A DNA stretch of 10,639 nt from Clostridiales bacterium (GTDB taxonomy: Bacteria > Bacillota > Clostridia > Lachnospirales > WQUN01), in the NCBI GenBank assembly GCA_031271275.1, contig JAISWA010000204.1, positions 1 to 10,639 on the forward strand, written 5' to 3'. The notes below the pieces were generated by a model. It did not search any database, was not told the origin of the DNA, and saw only the letters and a list, made by a program, of their open reading frames with translations. The stretch's first letter is position 1. Every line of letters begins with the position of its first letter. Shown here in pieces: positions 1-7,125 of this stretch. A program made the translations under genes and the position numbers.

Positions 1-1740
1 CACCGCGCGCTGCTCCTTACTTCGCTGCACGAAATCCCGCCGGGGGAAATACTCGTCGTCACCTATTCCAAAGCCGCCGCCGAGCAAATGCGCAAGCGTT
101 ACCTCGCGCTCGGCGGAAACAACGCCATCACGTTCGGCACCTTCCACGCCGTCTTTTTCCGGGTTTTACGCGCGCGGTACAGCTACGCCACCGGGAATGT
201 TCTGTCGGAGGACGAGCGCCGTTCCGCCGTTAAACGCATGTTGAAGAACTTGCGTTACGACCTTGAGGACGAGTTTGTCTCCTCCGTTTTAAACGAGCTT
301 TCGCTGGTCAAAAACGAGTTGTTCGATTTGAAGTATTATCACGCGGTTTCCGTCGGAAGCGAGGATTTCCTTTCCATTTTCGAGCAGTACGCGGACTTTA
401 AGCGCGAGAGCGGCAAGATTGATTTCGACGACATGCTGAGCCTTTGTTATGAGCTTTTTATGTCCGAACCGGATGCGCTCGGCGCGTGGCGTATGCGTTT
501 CCCGTATATCATGATCGACGAGTTTCAGGATATTAACCGGGTGCAGTACGAATGCGTGAAACTGCTTGCTGCCCCGGCGAATAATATTTTTATCGTGGGC
601 GACGACGACCAGAGCGTATACCGCTTCCGCGGGGCGCGTCCGGAATTCCTGCTGCACTTCCCCAAAGATTTCCCCGATACCGGGCGCGTGGTGCTCGACA
701 CCAACTACCGTTCCCCCGACCCCGTCATTGCTTACGCCAATAAACTAATCGCGGGCAACAAAATCCGTTACGGCAAGCTTATCACGGGAACCGGCCGCGC
801 GGGCGCTCCCGTAACCCGGCTTACCGCCGACGACCAAAACGCCGAGGCGGTTGTTATCGCGGAAAAAATAAAGGCGCTCCGCAAAAACGGCGCGTTAAGC
901 TTTGACGATTTCGCGGTGATTTACCGGCTCAACATACAGGCGAGGGCGTTGGCGGACGCGTTTATGTACGCGAACATCCCCTATCAAATCAAGGACGAAG
1001 CCCCCACCGTGTACGAGCATTGGATCGCGAAAGATTTTTTCGCCTTCCTCCGGTTGGGGATGGAAACGCCTGTTGCCTACAGTGCGGATATTGAGCGTAT
1101 CATCAACAAGCCGTATCGGTACATCGGCAAGGCGTTCCTGCTTTCCGCCAAGAAGGCGAACGTCAGCCCGTTTGTCGCCTATAAGCGCGATGCGGCGCTT
1201 AACGATTTGCAAAAGACGCGTATAGAGGAATTGGTTTTTTACATAAAAGCGTGCGCCGCGCGAAGCCCTGCCGACGCGATAAAGTACATACGCCAAGCCG
1301 TGGGGTACGACCAACATATACGCGACCACTGCGAATACCGCAAATTAAACCCCGCCGGGCTTTTTGAAATCGCCGACGAGCTGCAGGACGCGGCGAAGCC
1401 GTTCCAAACGGCGGCGGAATTTTTGGAACACGCGGGAAAAGCCGTTGAAGCGTCGCGGCAAAACAAAGAAGACCGCGGCCCCAGCGTTACGCTAACGACT
1501 TTGCACAGCGCGAAGGGGTTGGAATTCGGGACGGTCTTTATCGCCGGGGCGGTGGACGGGGTGATTCCCCACGAGCGAAGCAAAACGGAAGCGGAGTTGG
1601 AAGAAGAACGGCGACTGCTTTACGTGGGCGTCACCCGGGCAAAGGACGCGCTGTATGTCAGCGCAACGCGTATGAGGTATGACAAGACCGTCAAGCCGTC
1701 ACGGTTTATAGTTAATAATATAGGCGGGGCGAATGTTTAA
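1..1740 (+). CDS. UvrD/PcrA-like superfamily 1 ATP-dependent DNA helicase, 5' end outside window
   Basis: A 3'-5' DNA helicase of the UvrD/Rep/PcrA type, expected to unwind DNA with ATP in repair or replication restart. The reading frame is open from base 1, so the ATG at 88 is internal: codons before it read ILVVTYSKAAAEQM, which is motif Ia. The Walker A motif must lie left of the window. Visible motifs in order: Ib (TFHAVFF, about 142-162), Walker B DEFQD (517-531), motif III GDDDQSVYRFRGA (from 598), motif IV (DTNYRSPDPV, near 700), motif V (TLHSAKGLEF, ends 1527) and motif VI (LLYVGVTRAKDALY, about 1615-1656). The 579 visible residues plus a short missing N-terminus suggest the compact form of about 610-620 residues rather than the longer PcrA. 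It ends 18 bp before the next small gene, so an operon is likely. The exact subfamily is uncertain. Confidence 0.95.
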   Translation, partial: HRALLLTSLHEIPPGEILVVTYSKAAAEQMRKRYLALGGNNAITFGTFHAVFFRVLRARYSYATGNVLSEDERRSAVKRMLKNLRYDLEDEFVSSVLNELSLVKNELFDLKYYHAVSVGSEDFLSIFEQYADFKRESGKIDFDDMLSLCYELFMSEPDALGAWRMRFPYIMIDEFQDINRVQYECVKLLAAPANNIFIVGDDDQSVYRFRGARPEFLLHFPKDFPDTGRVVLDTNYRSPDPVIAYANKLIAGNKIRYGKLITGTGRAGAPVTRLTADDQNAEAVVIAEKIKALRKNGALSFDDFAVIYRLNIQARALADAFMYANIPYQIKDEAPTVYEHWIAKDFFAFLRLGMETPVAYSADIERIINKPYRYIGKAFLLSAKKANVSPFVAYKRDAALNDLQKTRIEELVFYIKACAARSPADAIKYIRQAVGYDQHIRDHCEYRKLNPAGLFEIADELQDAAKPFQTAAEFLEHAGKAVEASRQNKEDRGPSVTLTTLHSAKGLEFGTVFIAGAVDGVIPHERSKTEAELEEERRLLYVGVTRAKDALYVSATRMRYDKTVKPSRFIVNNIGGANV

Positions 1741-1758
1741 ACGAAAGGGTTGCATAAT

Positions 1759-1875
1759 ATGCGTTTGGGTTATAAATTAAGAAAGCATAAGAGGCTGTTT
1801 GCCACAATCATTGCCTTGCTGCTCGTAATCATTCTTATCCTCGGGATAGCCGCGCCGTTTATTCTGAATTACTAA
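1759..1875 (+). CDS. Small single-pass membrane protein, 38 residues, unknown function
   Basis: A short open frame begins with ATG, has a possible AAAGGG ribosome binding site about 10 bases upstream, and ends in TAA. The product starts with a basic stretch (RLGYKLRKHKR) and continues as an almost uninterrupted hydrophobic helix (about residues 14-35, including IIALLLVIILILGIAA), ending FILNY. This pattern predicts an inner-membrane peptide with its N-terminus inside. It sits 18 bp after the helicase stop. Its stop codon overlaps the ribosome binding site (AAGAGG, 1874-1879) of the next gene, so it is probably co-transcribed and may be translationally coupled to the 717-residue membrane protein. 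I do not recognise a family. It could be a partner or stabiliser of the neighbouring membrane protein, but that rests only on position. Confidence 0.6.
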   Translation: MRLGYKLRKHKRLFATIIALLLVIILILGIAAPFILNY

Positions 1876-1887
1876 GAGGTTGTTGAT

Positions 1888-4041
1888 ATGTTCCTTGACC
1901 GCTTTTTTAAACGCAAGCCCAAAACAGCGCCTGTGGAAAACCCGGCGGAAAGCGAGGCGGGTTTGCCCGACCTTCCCGAAGCGGAAAGCGAGGCGGGTTT
2001 GCCCGACCTTCCCGAGGCGGAAAGCGAGGCGGGTTTGCCTGACCTTCCCGAAGCGGAAACCGGCGCCGCGCCTGCGGACGCGCTTTCCGGAGATTTTGGC
2101 GACGAATGGGAAGAAGGCGGCGAAGCCGCGTGGGACGGCGACGAGCCGGAACCTTTCGAAGACAAAGCTACGCCGGAAGCTTCTGCCCCGGATGTTTCCG
2201 CGTCGGAAGCCGCGTCGCCGGAAGCTGCCGAGAGTGATTTAGACGCGCAAATAGAGCATATGCTCGCGCTTAATCAAGAAGCCGACTCCACCTTCGTAGT
2301 CCAGGAAAGCAAGGATTTAGTGCAGGGTCGCGCGTATTACGACGCGGAGGGCGTTACGGAAATACCCGACGCGGAAGACTTTATTAAGAGCGCCTCGGCG
2401 GAGCAAGGCGAGGCGGATAAAGGCGAAGCGGTGAAGGGCGGCTTCCTTCGCAGGCACTTCGCCCGCAGAACCAAGCTGCAGTTGGTGCTTGAAGCGTGCT
2501 ATATCGCCATTTTTATAGCCGGGGTCGGGGTCGCGGCGGCGTTAATATCCCGGGAGATTATTGTCAATAAGGAAATTGAGCGGCAGGTTTCTATTTATAC
2601 GCTCATAGAACAGCCGAAGGAAGTTTATAACAACACCAATTATATTTATATCAACGAAGTCGTTTCCGTCGCGGGCAGCCCGTTGACGCTTACGAAAATT
2701 TCCGCTGATTCCGCCAACACCTATATTTATTTTTCCGAATCCTTTGACCCAAACGAATATGAAATAGCGCTCTATGACCAGCGCCGCAGGCTCTTTCACC
2801 TGTACCGCACCGACACGCAGCCGCCGGAAACCGCCGGTACCACGCTAAAGTTTGACGCGCTCTCAAGCAGGACGGCGTTCCTCACGCTGTTTATCCGGCA
2901 TATCGAATCCGGAGAAAGCGCGTCCTTCTATTATCATTTCGAAAATCCTCCGGCGTTCTCAACGCCCGTGTACATAACCGAGCCGATACAGCTTCTTGAG
3001 GGCGACCTGTCCCTTAAAATTGAGGCGGCATCCTTTGGCAGCACGGGTTCGGAAGTCGCCTACAGCCTGAGCTGCAACAACCCCATGGGCGAAATACGCT
3101 TCAGCGATTCAAAGAATGGCGCTCCCCTTTCGCTGCGGGAGTTTTCCTCGCAGATACAGGCGTTCTCCGCCACGCCTTCGGAAGTGCGCTTCGACGAACA
3201 CGATACCATCATCGGGAAAATGAATTTCCTGCCCATACGCAACCAAGACGATACGGTGGACGTTAATTTCAACAATGTTTTTGTTCAAAACACGCTAAAC
3301 CGCAGCAATATAAACACGCAGCCGCTGTTCCGCAGGGAAAGGGAGCACGTCTTAAACGTCGCGGGCAGGAAATTAGTGCTTGAGGGTATGCAGCAGCAGG
3401 GCAATTACATCGTACTGGTGATGCACATGGAAGACGCGGGAGGGAACCGTTCCGAATCGGTTATTGACGCCGTGCTTACGGTGGAGCATAACGGCGAGCA
3501 GTTTCAATTCCCCGGCGTATGCTATTCTTCGCCTCAGGGAACCGACGTGCTCTTTGATATTTCCGAGCATAGGGAAAGGCTCTTTGGCGTGTCCGTCGAT
3601 AATTTTTCGCTGTCGATTTCATCGGTCGAATATAATATCCCTACCGTAACCGCGACCATTGACCTTTCCGCCGTAAGACCCCCCACGTCGGAACCCCGCG
3701 CAATCACGGCGGAACGCGCGGTAACCGCCGCGTTTACCTCCCGGCTCGCCTATAAATCCATGGTTAGCGAAAGTTTTGACGGGTTTTCCGGAGACATTGA
3801 AAACGACCGCGTAATGACGCGTTACTATACGCCCATAACCGCGCCCGCGTCCGATACGCCCATGTACGCCGCCAAAGTGATAAACGGCGTTTTGCTTGAT
3901 GATTATACCTATCTTGCCGTGGTGGAAGAAGATTGGGTGGTGGGAAGCGGCGAAGATTTGGAATTCTTCAGCCGCTCCCATAAGATTGTCGCGGAATATG
4001 TGATGGGAAGATGGATGGTAACCCAGGATGAGTTTATTTAA
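1888..4041 (+). CDS. Membrane-anchored protein with acidic repeat region and large extracellular part, unknown function
   Basis: A 717-residue protein I do not recognise. The start is supported by AAGAGG 8 bases upstream. The N-terminus is basic (FFKRKPK). Three 12-residue repeats (AESEAGLPDLPE) then fill residues 20-55, followed by a long low-complexity acidic stretch rich in E, A, D and P to about residue 120. A basic patch (RRHFARRTK, about 188-196) precedes one hydrophobic helix (about 199-220, CYIAIFIAGVGVAAALI). By the positive-inside rule the first ~195 residues are cytoplasmic and the last ~495 outside. The outer part is rich in alternating hydrophobic/polar strands (e.g. TYIYFSESF, LSLKIEAASF, NFSLSISSVEYNI), suggesting stacked beta-sandwich domains, with a C-terminal part ending GRWMVTQDEFI. 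It has no catalytic motif that I can see. The gene ends in tandem TAATAA, overlapping the nrdG stop on the other strand. A role in envelope sensing or assembly is possible but unproven. Confidence 0.9.
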   Translation: MFLDRFFKRKPKTAPVENPAESEAGLPDLPEAESEAGLPDLPEAESEAGLPDLPEAETGAAPADALSGDFGDEWEEGGEAAWDGDEPEPFEDKATPEASAPDVSASEAASPEAAESDLDAQIEHMLALNQEADSTFVVQESKDLVQGRAYYDAEGVTEIPDAEDFIKSASAEQGEADKGEAVKGGFLRRHFARRTKLQLVLEACYIAIFIAGVGVAAALISREIIVNKEIERQVSIYTLIEQPKEVYNNTNYIYINEVVSVAGSPLTLTKISADSANTYIYFSESFDPNEYEIALYDQRRRLFHLYRTDTQPPETAGTTLKFDALSSRTAFLTLFIRHIESGESASFYYHFENPPAFSTPVYITEPIQLLEGDLSLKIEAASFGSTGSEVAYSLSCNNPMGEIRFSDSKNGAPLSLREFSSQIQAFSATPSEVRFDEHDTIIGKMNFLPIRNQDDTVDVNFNNVFVQNTLNRSNINTQPLFRREREHVLNVAGRKLVLEGMQQQGNYIVLVMHMEDAGGNRSESVIDAVLTVEHNGEQFQFPGVCYSSPQGTDVLFDISEHRERLFGVSVDNFSLSISSVEYNIPTVTATIDLSAVRPPTSEPRAITAERAVTAAFTSRLAYKSMVSESFDGFSGDIENDRVMTRYYTPITAPASDTPMYAAKVINGVLLDDYTYLAVVEEDWVVGSGEDLEFFSRSHKIVAEYVMGRWMVTQDEFI
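1945..2052 (+). repeat. Three in-frame 36-bp tandem repeats
   Basis: Three head-to-tail 36-bp units (1945-1980, 1981-2016, 2017-2052) are nearly identical. Unit 2 differs from unit 1 only at its last base, and unit 3 only by one silent C-to-T change. Each encodes AESEAGLPDLPE. A fourth, quickly diverging unit starts at 2053 (GCGGAAAC). Such near-identity in DNA points to recent duplication, and the unit length keeps the frame so copy number could vary without breaking the protein. Confidence 0.95.
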
Positions 4042-4538
4042 TAAAACAACACTACCCGTCCTTTTTTTCGGGTAGCTTCCAAATCAATAAGCCTTTGATT
4101 GTCGGAGCCGCGGAATTTTAAACCGATGTCCCGCTGCTCGTGGATATACGGCCCATCTACCAACATATCGCTGAGGGACAGCAACGCCTGAACGTCCGCG
4201 TCGGGGTTGTCGCGCAAATCCTCGTAAAGATACCCCGTGTAAGTCACCACGTCCCAACCGATGCGGTGCGCCTCAAAAGCGGCGAGCGCCAACTCCGCCG
4301 CCTGCATAAACGGCTCCCCGCCGGAGAAAGTAATCCCGCGCAGGGGCTTGCGCTTCGGTCCGGGGCGTTTAATCATACGCAGTATGGCGCTGATGGGGTA
4401 TTCCTTCCCGCCGTCCGCGGACCAGCTCTCGGGGTTGTGGCAGTGGGGGCAGCCGTGGGGGCAGCCCTGCACAAACAGCACCAACCGTATACCCGGTCCG
4501 TCTACGATACTTTCCTTTGTGATTCCCGACAATCTCAT
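4038..4538 (-). CDS. nrdG: Anaerobic ribonucleoside-triphosphate reductase activating protein (NrdG)
   Basis: A radical SAM activase that uses a 4Fe-4S cluster and S-adenosylmethionine to install the glycyl radical on NrdD. The cluster motif is CX3CX2C at C26, C30 and C33 (GCPHGCPHCHNPESW), and the SAM-binding GGE motif is at about 72-75 (FSGGEPF). At 166 residues it is slightly longer than the 154-residue E. coli protein and is complete. Its ATG follows the nrdD stop codon with no gap (TAAATG), which favours translational coupling and matches the need for both proteins together. The 3' end overlaps the stop of the opposing 717-residue gene by 4 bp. A 7-bp inverted repeat (CTACCCG/CGGGTAG, 4052-4075) lies inside the last codons. 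Confidence 0.95.
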   Translation of the reverse strand: MRLSGITKESIVDGPGIRLVLFVQGCPHGCPHCHNPESWSADGGKEYPISAILRMIKRPGPKRKPLRGITFSGGEPFMQAAELALAAFEAHRIGWDVVTYTGYLYEDLRDNPDADVQALLSLSDMLVDGPYIHEQRDIGLKFRGSDNQRLIDLEATRKKGRVVLFY

Positions 4539-6647
4539 TTACTGATGCACCTGTCTGTTCTTTACCTCCGCGAGCTTGCTGTCATTAAACATGTCCAACG
4601 TGGAAAGGTAACCCGTTATACGGCGCACGCGGCTGATGTTCCCGCTGCCGCACTTCTCGCAGAAATCCGTTTCTATCACTCCGTTAAAACCGCAGTCGCG
4701 GCAAATATCCACCGGGAAGTTGACGGCGGCGTAACCCATGTCGGCTTCCGCCATGGCGCGTACCAGGGTTTCATACGCCTGAATATTATTGTTCGGCGCG
4801 GAAGCGAGCTCCACATAGGAAATATGCCCCGCGTTGCAATACTTATGGTATACGCCTTCTATCGCGATTTTATCCAACGCGGTAATTTCATATTCCACCG
4901 GAACGTGGAACGAGTTGGTGTACCATTCCTTGTCCGTAACGCCCTCGATAACGCCAAAACGCGCCACGTCAAGCTTGGTGAACTTACCGCTCAGCTGTTC
5001 CGCCGGCGTTCCAAGCAGGGTAAAGTTAAGCCCGTGCTTTTGCGTGGCTTCGTCGCAGCGGCGGCGCATATGGCTTATGATGGAAACCCCGAGCGCCTGA
5101 CTGTCGGAACTTTCGCCGTGGTGCTTGCCCGTCATGGCAACCAGGCATTCCGCCAACCCGATAAACCCGATGCTGAGCGTGCCGTGTTTAATCGCTTTTT
5201 CGATGGGGTCGCCGTCTTTTAAATCCTCGCTGTCAAGGTACAGGTGCTGCCCCATTAAAAACGGGAAATCCTTCACCCGCAGTTTCTTTTGTACGTCATA
5301 ACGCGTCAGCAGCTGCTCGACGGTAAAATCCATTGCCTCGTCCAAGTAATGCCAGAACCGGGCGATGTCATGCCCCGCGCGTATGCCGAGCCGCGGAAGG
5401 TTGACGGTGGTGAAACTCAAATTGCCGCGCCCGTCGGTGACGGCGGGGCCGTTGACGTTGGCAATCACGCGGGTGCGGCAGCCCATGTACGCGACTTCCT
5501 CGTCGCGGAAAGGCTGGTTGAAGCTCGAATCCTGAAACGAAAAGTTAGGGAACAGCCGCTTGCAGGCAACTTTCATGCTTAACTGGAACAAATCATAGTT
5601 GGGGTCGCCCGGCTCAAAGTTGACGTCGTCTTTTATTTTAAAGCACACGTTGGGGAACAGCGGCGTCTCGCCCTTGCCAAGCCCCTTTTCGTAAGCGTTA
5701 AGGAAGCACTCCGTCACCATACGCCCGCCGCGGCTCGTGTCCGTGCCGAAGTTGATGCTCGAGAAGGGAACCTGCGCCCCCGCCCGGGAGTGCATGGTAT
5801 TCAGGTTATAAATGAACCCTTCCATCGCCTGATAGGTTTCGTTGCGCGTATGGTCCAACGCGAGCTCGTCTATCGCTTCGTCCGGCGCGGTAAGGTTTAA
5901 TTTTTCCAAATTGGTGCGGATAATTTTCTTCTGGCGTATCAGCTCAAGTTCCACATAGGTGGCAAGGTCGCGGTCAAAATAGGCGAAGCTCTGCCCGCCG
6001 TGCATATCGTTCTGGTTGCTTTGCAGGATAATCGCGGAAAGCGCCGCCGCAGTCTTGATTCCCTTGGGCGGGCGGATGAACCCGTGGCCGTTGTTGAAAC
6101 CGCTCGCCAACAGCCGCGCCAGCGGGATTTGTATGCAGGTCAGCGTTTTGCCGTACCAGGAAAGGTCGTGTATGTAAAAATCGCCCTCGCTGTGCCTGCG
6201 CGCCTGTTCCTCGGGGATGACGCGCTTCAAATAATAATTTTTGGACGCCACTTCGGAAATCTGCAAAACTTTCGCCGAGGGGGAATTGCCCACGTTGGCG
6301 TTGTCGCGGCTGCTCTCCCGCAGGATTTCCGCGACGGCGTCCATCAATTCGCTTTTCGCCTCGCGCAGGCGCGAGCGCTTCTCGCGGTAAAGGATGTACG
6401 CCTTGGCTTCTTTCGCGTGCCCTTGCTCAATCAGCACGGTCTCTACCATGTCTTGCACATTCTCAACCGTAAACGGCGCGTCGGCGTATTCCGCCTTGAG
6501 TTTTTTCAAAACTTCCAACGTAAGTTCCATCGCGAGTTGACGGTCGGCTTTGCCGGACGCTTCAAGGGCTTTGTAAATCGCGTCCGTAATCTTGCTTTCG
6601 TCGAACGAAACCTCGCGAAAATCGCGTTTTATAATGGTTGAAAGCAT
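4539..6647 (-). CDS. nrdD: Anaerobic (class III) ribonucleoside-triphosphate reductase NrdD
   Basis: Reduces ribonucleoside triphosphates to deoxyribonucleotides for DNA synthesis without oxygen, using a glycyl radical in the cytoplasm. The 702-residue length fits the family. Residues 1 to about 95 form an ATP-cone (starts STIIKRDFREVSFDESKI), the allosteric ATP/dATP site. Probable active-site cysteines are C171 (KTLTCIQIP) and C390 (YMGCRTRVIANVNG), by alignment from memory with E. coli C175 and C384. The C-terminus carries a zinc site, C649/C652 and C663/C666, followed by the glycyl radical loop RRITGYLS with G679. The start is fixed by a near-perfect ribosome binding site, TAAGGAGGGA. nrdG follows directly. 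The gene probably has its own promoter in the 94-bp gap after perR, but read-through from the rubrerythrin-perR unit is also possible, since no strong terminator lies between. Confidence 0.97.
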   Translation of the reverse strand: MLSTIIKRDFREVSFDESKITDAIYKALEASGKADRQLAMELTLEVLKKLKAEYADAPFTVENVQDMVETVLIEQGHAKEAKAYILYREKRSRLREAKSELMDAVAEILRESSRDNANVGNSPSAKVLQISEVASKNYYLKRVIPEEQARRHSEGDFYIHDLSWYGKTLTCIQIPLARLLASGFNNGHGFIRPPKGIKTAAALSAIILQSNQNDMHGGQSFAYFDRDLATYVELELIRQKKIIRTNLEKLNLTAPDEAIDELALDHTRNETYQAMEGFIYNLNTMHSRAGAQVPFSSINFGTDTSRGGRMVTECFLNAYEKGLGKGETPLFPNVCFKIKDDVNFEPGDPNYDLFQLSMKVACKRLFPNFSFQDSSFNQPFRDEEVAYMGCRTRVIANVNGPAVTDGRGNLSFTTVNLPRLGIRAGHDIARFWHYLDEAMDFTVEQLLTRYDVQKKLRVKDFPFLMGQHLYLDSEDLKDGDPIEKAIKHGTLSIGFIGLAECLVAMTGKHHGESSDSQALGVSIISHMRRRCDEATQKHGLNFTLLGTPAEQLSGKFTKLDVARFGVIEGVTDKEWYTNSFHVPVEYEITALDKIAIEGVYHKYCNAGHISYVELASAPNNNIQAYETLVRAMAEADMGYAAVNFPVDICRDCGFNGVIETDFCEKCGSGNISRVRRITGYLSTLDMFNDSKLAEVKNRQVHQ

Positions 6648-6650
6648 AGT

Positions 6651-6660
6651 TCCCTCCTTA
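6651..6660 (-). promoter_or_regulatory. Strong ribosome binding site of nrdD
   Basis: On the minus strand the bases read TAAGGAGGGA, ending 3 bases before the ATG. The AGGAGG core is 5 bases from the start codon. This fixes the nrdD start. Confidence 0.85.
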
Positions 6661-6691
6661 GTGTTTCATTTCTTGCGTTTCGTCTCCTATA

Positions 6692-6720
6692 AATATAGCA
6701 TGGGCCTGTACAAATTTAAA
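6692..6720 (-). promoter_or_regulatory. Probable sigma-A promoter of nrdDG
   Basis: On the minus strand TTTAAA (6715-6720; 4 of 6 match to TTGACA) is followed after 17 bp by TATATT (6692-6697; 5 of 6 match), and a TGC just before the -10 box makes an extended -10. It lies about 45 bp upstream of the nrdD ATG. An imperfect palindrome CTATAAATATAG (6687-6698) covers the -10 box and could be an operator. Judged by eye only. Confidence 0.5.
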
Positions 6721-6741
6721 AGAAATATTTCGCGGGGAAAA

Positions 6742-7122
6742 TCAAGCCCGGCATTCCGGGCAGAGTCCGCTGAATGTCAGGCTGTGGCTCTTAATTTCAA
6801 AGCCCTCCATAAACGGACTCCGCCCGTCGATTTCCGGGGAAAAGTTATCGACGTCAAAAACGCGCTCGCATTCCTCGCAAATGAAATGGTAATGCTTGTG
6901 CAGGTTGTGGTCATATCGCGCGGAGCCCCAAAAATTGCCGATGTTGCAAAGCTCCCCCATTTCCGCCATCTGGCTCAGGTTGCGGTAAACGGTGGCCTTG
7001 CTGATGGTGGGATGCTCCCGCGCGATATATTCATAAACCTGTTCCGCCGAGGCGTGTATGTTGAGATTTTTTACCGCGTCGTACACCAACTGCCGCTGTA
7101 TGGTGTTTCTTTTGGCGTCCAT
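6742..7122 (-). CDS. perR: Fur-family regulator, PerR-like peroxide sensor
   Basis: A 126-residue metal-dependent repressor of the Fur family. The winged-helix recognition segment is at about 39-50 (TISKATVYRNL). Two zinc CxxC pairs, C82/C85 and C121/C124, match the structural zinc site. Against B. subtilis PerR as I recall it, all five regulatory metal ligands line up: H23 (H37), D71 (D85), H77 (H91), H79 (H93) and D90 (D104). The Asp at the last position, where Fur proteins usually have Glu, favours a peroxide-sensing PerR over Fur or Zur. The gene follows rubrerythrin with a 3-bp gap and no clear ribosome binding site of its own, so coupled translation from one mRNA is likely. A matching operator sits in front of rubrerythrin, suggesting autoregulation. 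Its N-terminus is about 14 residues shorter than that of B. subtilis PerR. Confidence 0.88.
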   Translation of the reverse strand: MDAKRNTIQRQLVYDAVKNLNIHASAEQVYEYIAREHPTISKATVYRNLSQMAEMGELCNIGNFWGSARYDHNLHKHYHFICEECERVFDVDNFSPEIDGRSPFMEGFEIKSHSLTFSGLCPECRA

Positions 7123-7125
7123 TTC

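Noticed and set aside
1945..2052. 36-bp repeats as a CRISPR array.
   Set aside because: The units abut with no spacers and are translated within a long gene.
1880..2242. Alternative frame through the 36-bp repeats giving arginine-rich repeats.
   Set aside because: The repeat unit is divisible by three, so every frame stays open. The main frame has the ribosome binding site and continues for 717 residues.
4058..4070. A-run in nrdG (CGA AAA AAA GGA) as a programmed frameshift site.
   Set aside because: It fits the slippery heptamer form but lies a few codons before the normal stop with no suitable downstream structure, and the in-frame product already has normal length.
4052..4075. Inverted repeat CTACCCG/CGGGTAG as a rho-independent terminator.
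   Set aside because: The T-run is in the loop rather than after the stem on the plus strand, and the minus-strand side has only a short, interrupted T stretch. It lies within the nrdG coding sequence.
4140..5222. Long plus-strand open frame of 360 codons opposite nrdG and nrdD.
   Set aside because: It lies wholly antisense to two well-supported genes, shows no recognisable motif and has an odd composition rich in R, H and V. It is a by-product of GC-rich codon use.
6720..6741. GAAATATTTC palindrome after perR as a terminator.
   Set aside because: The stem is short and AT-only at its core, and the following T-run is short and interrupted by A bases; it is too weak to call.
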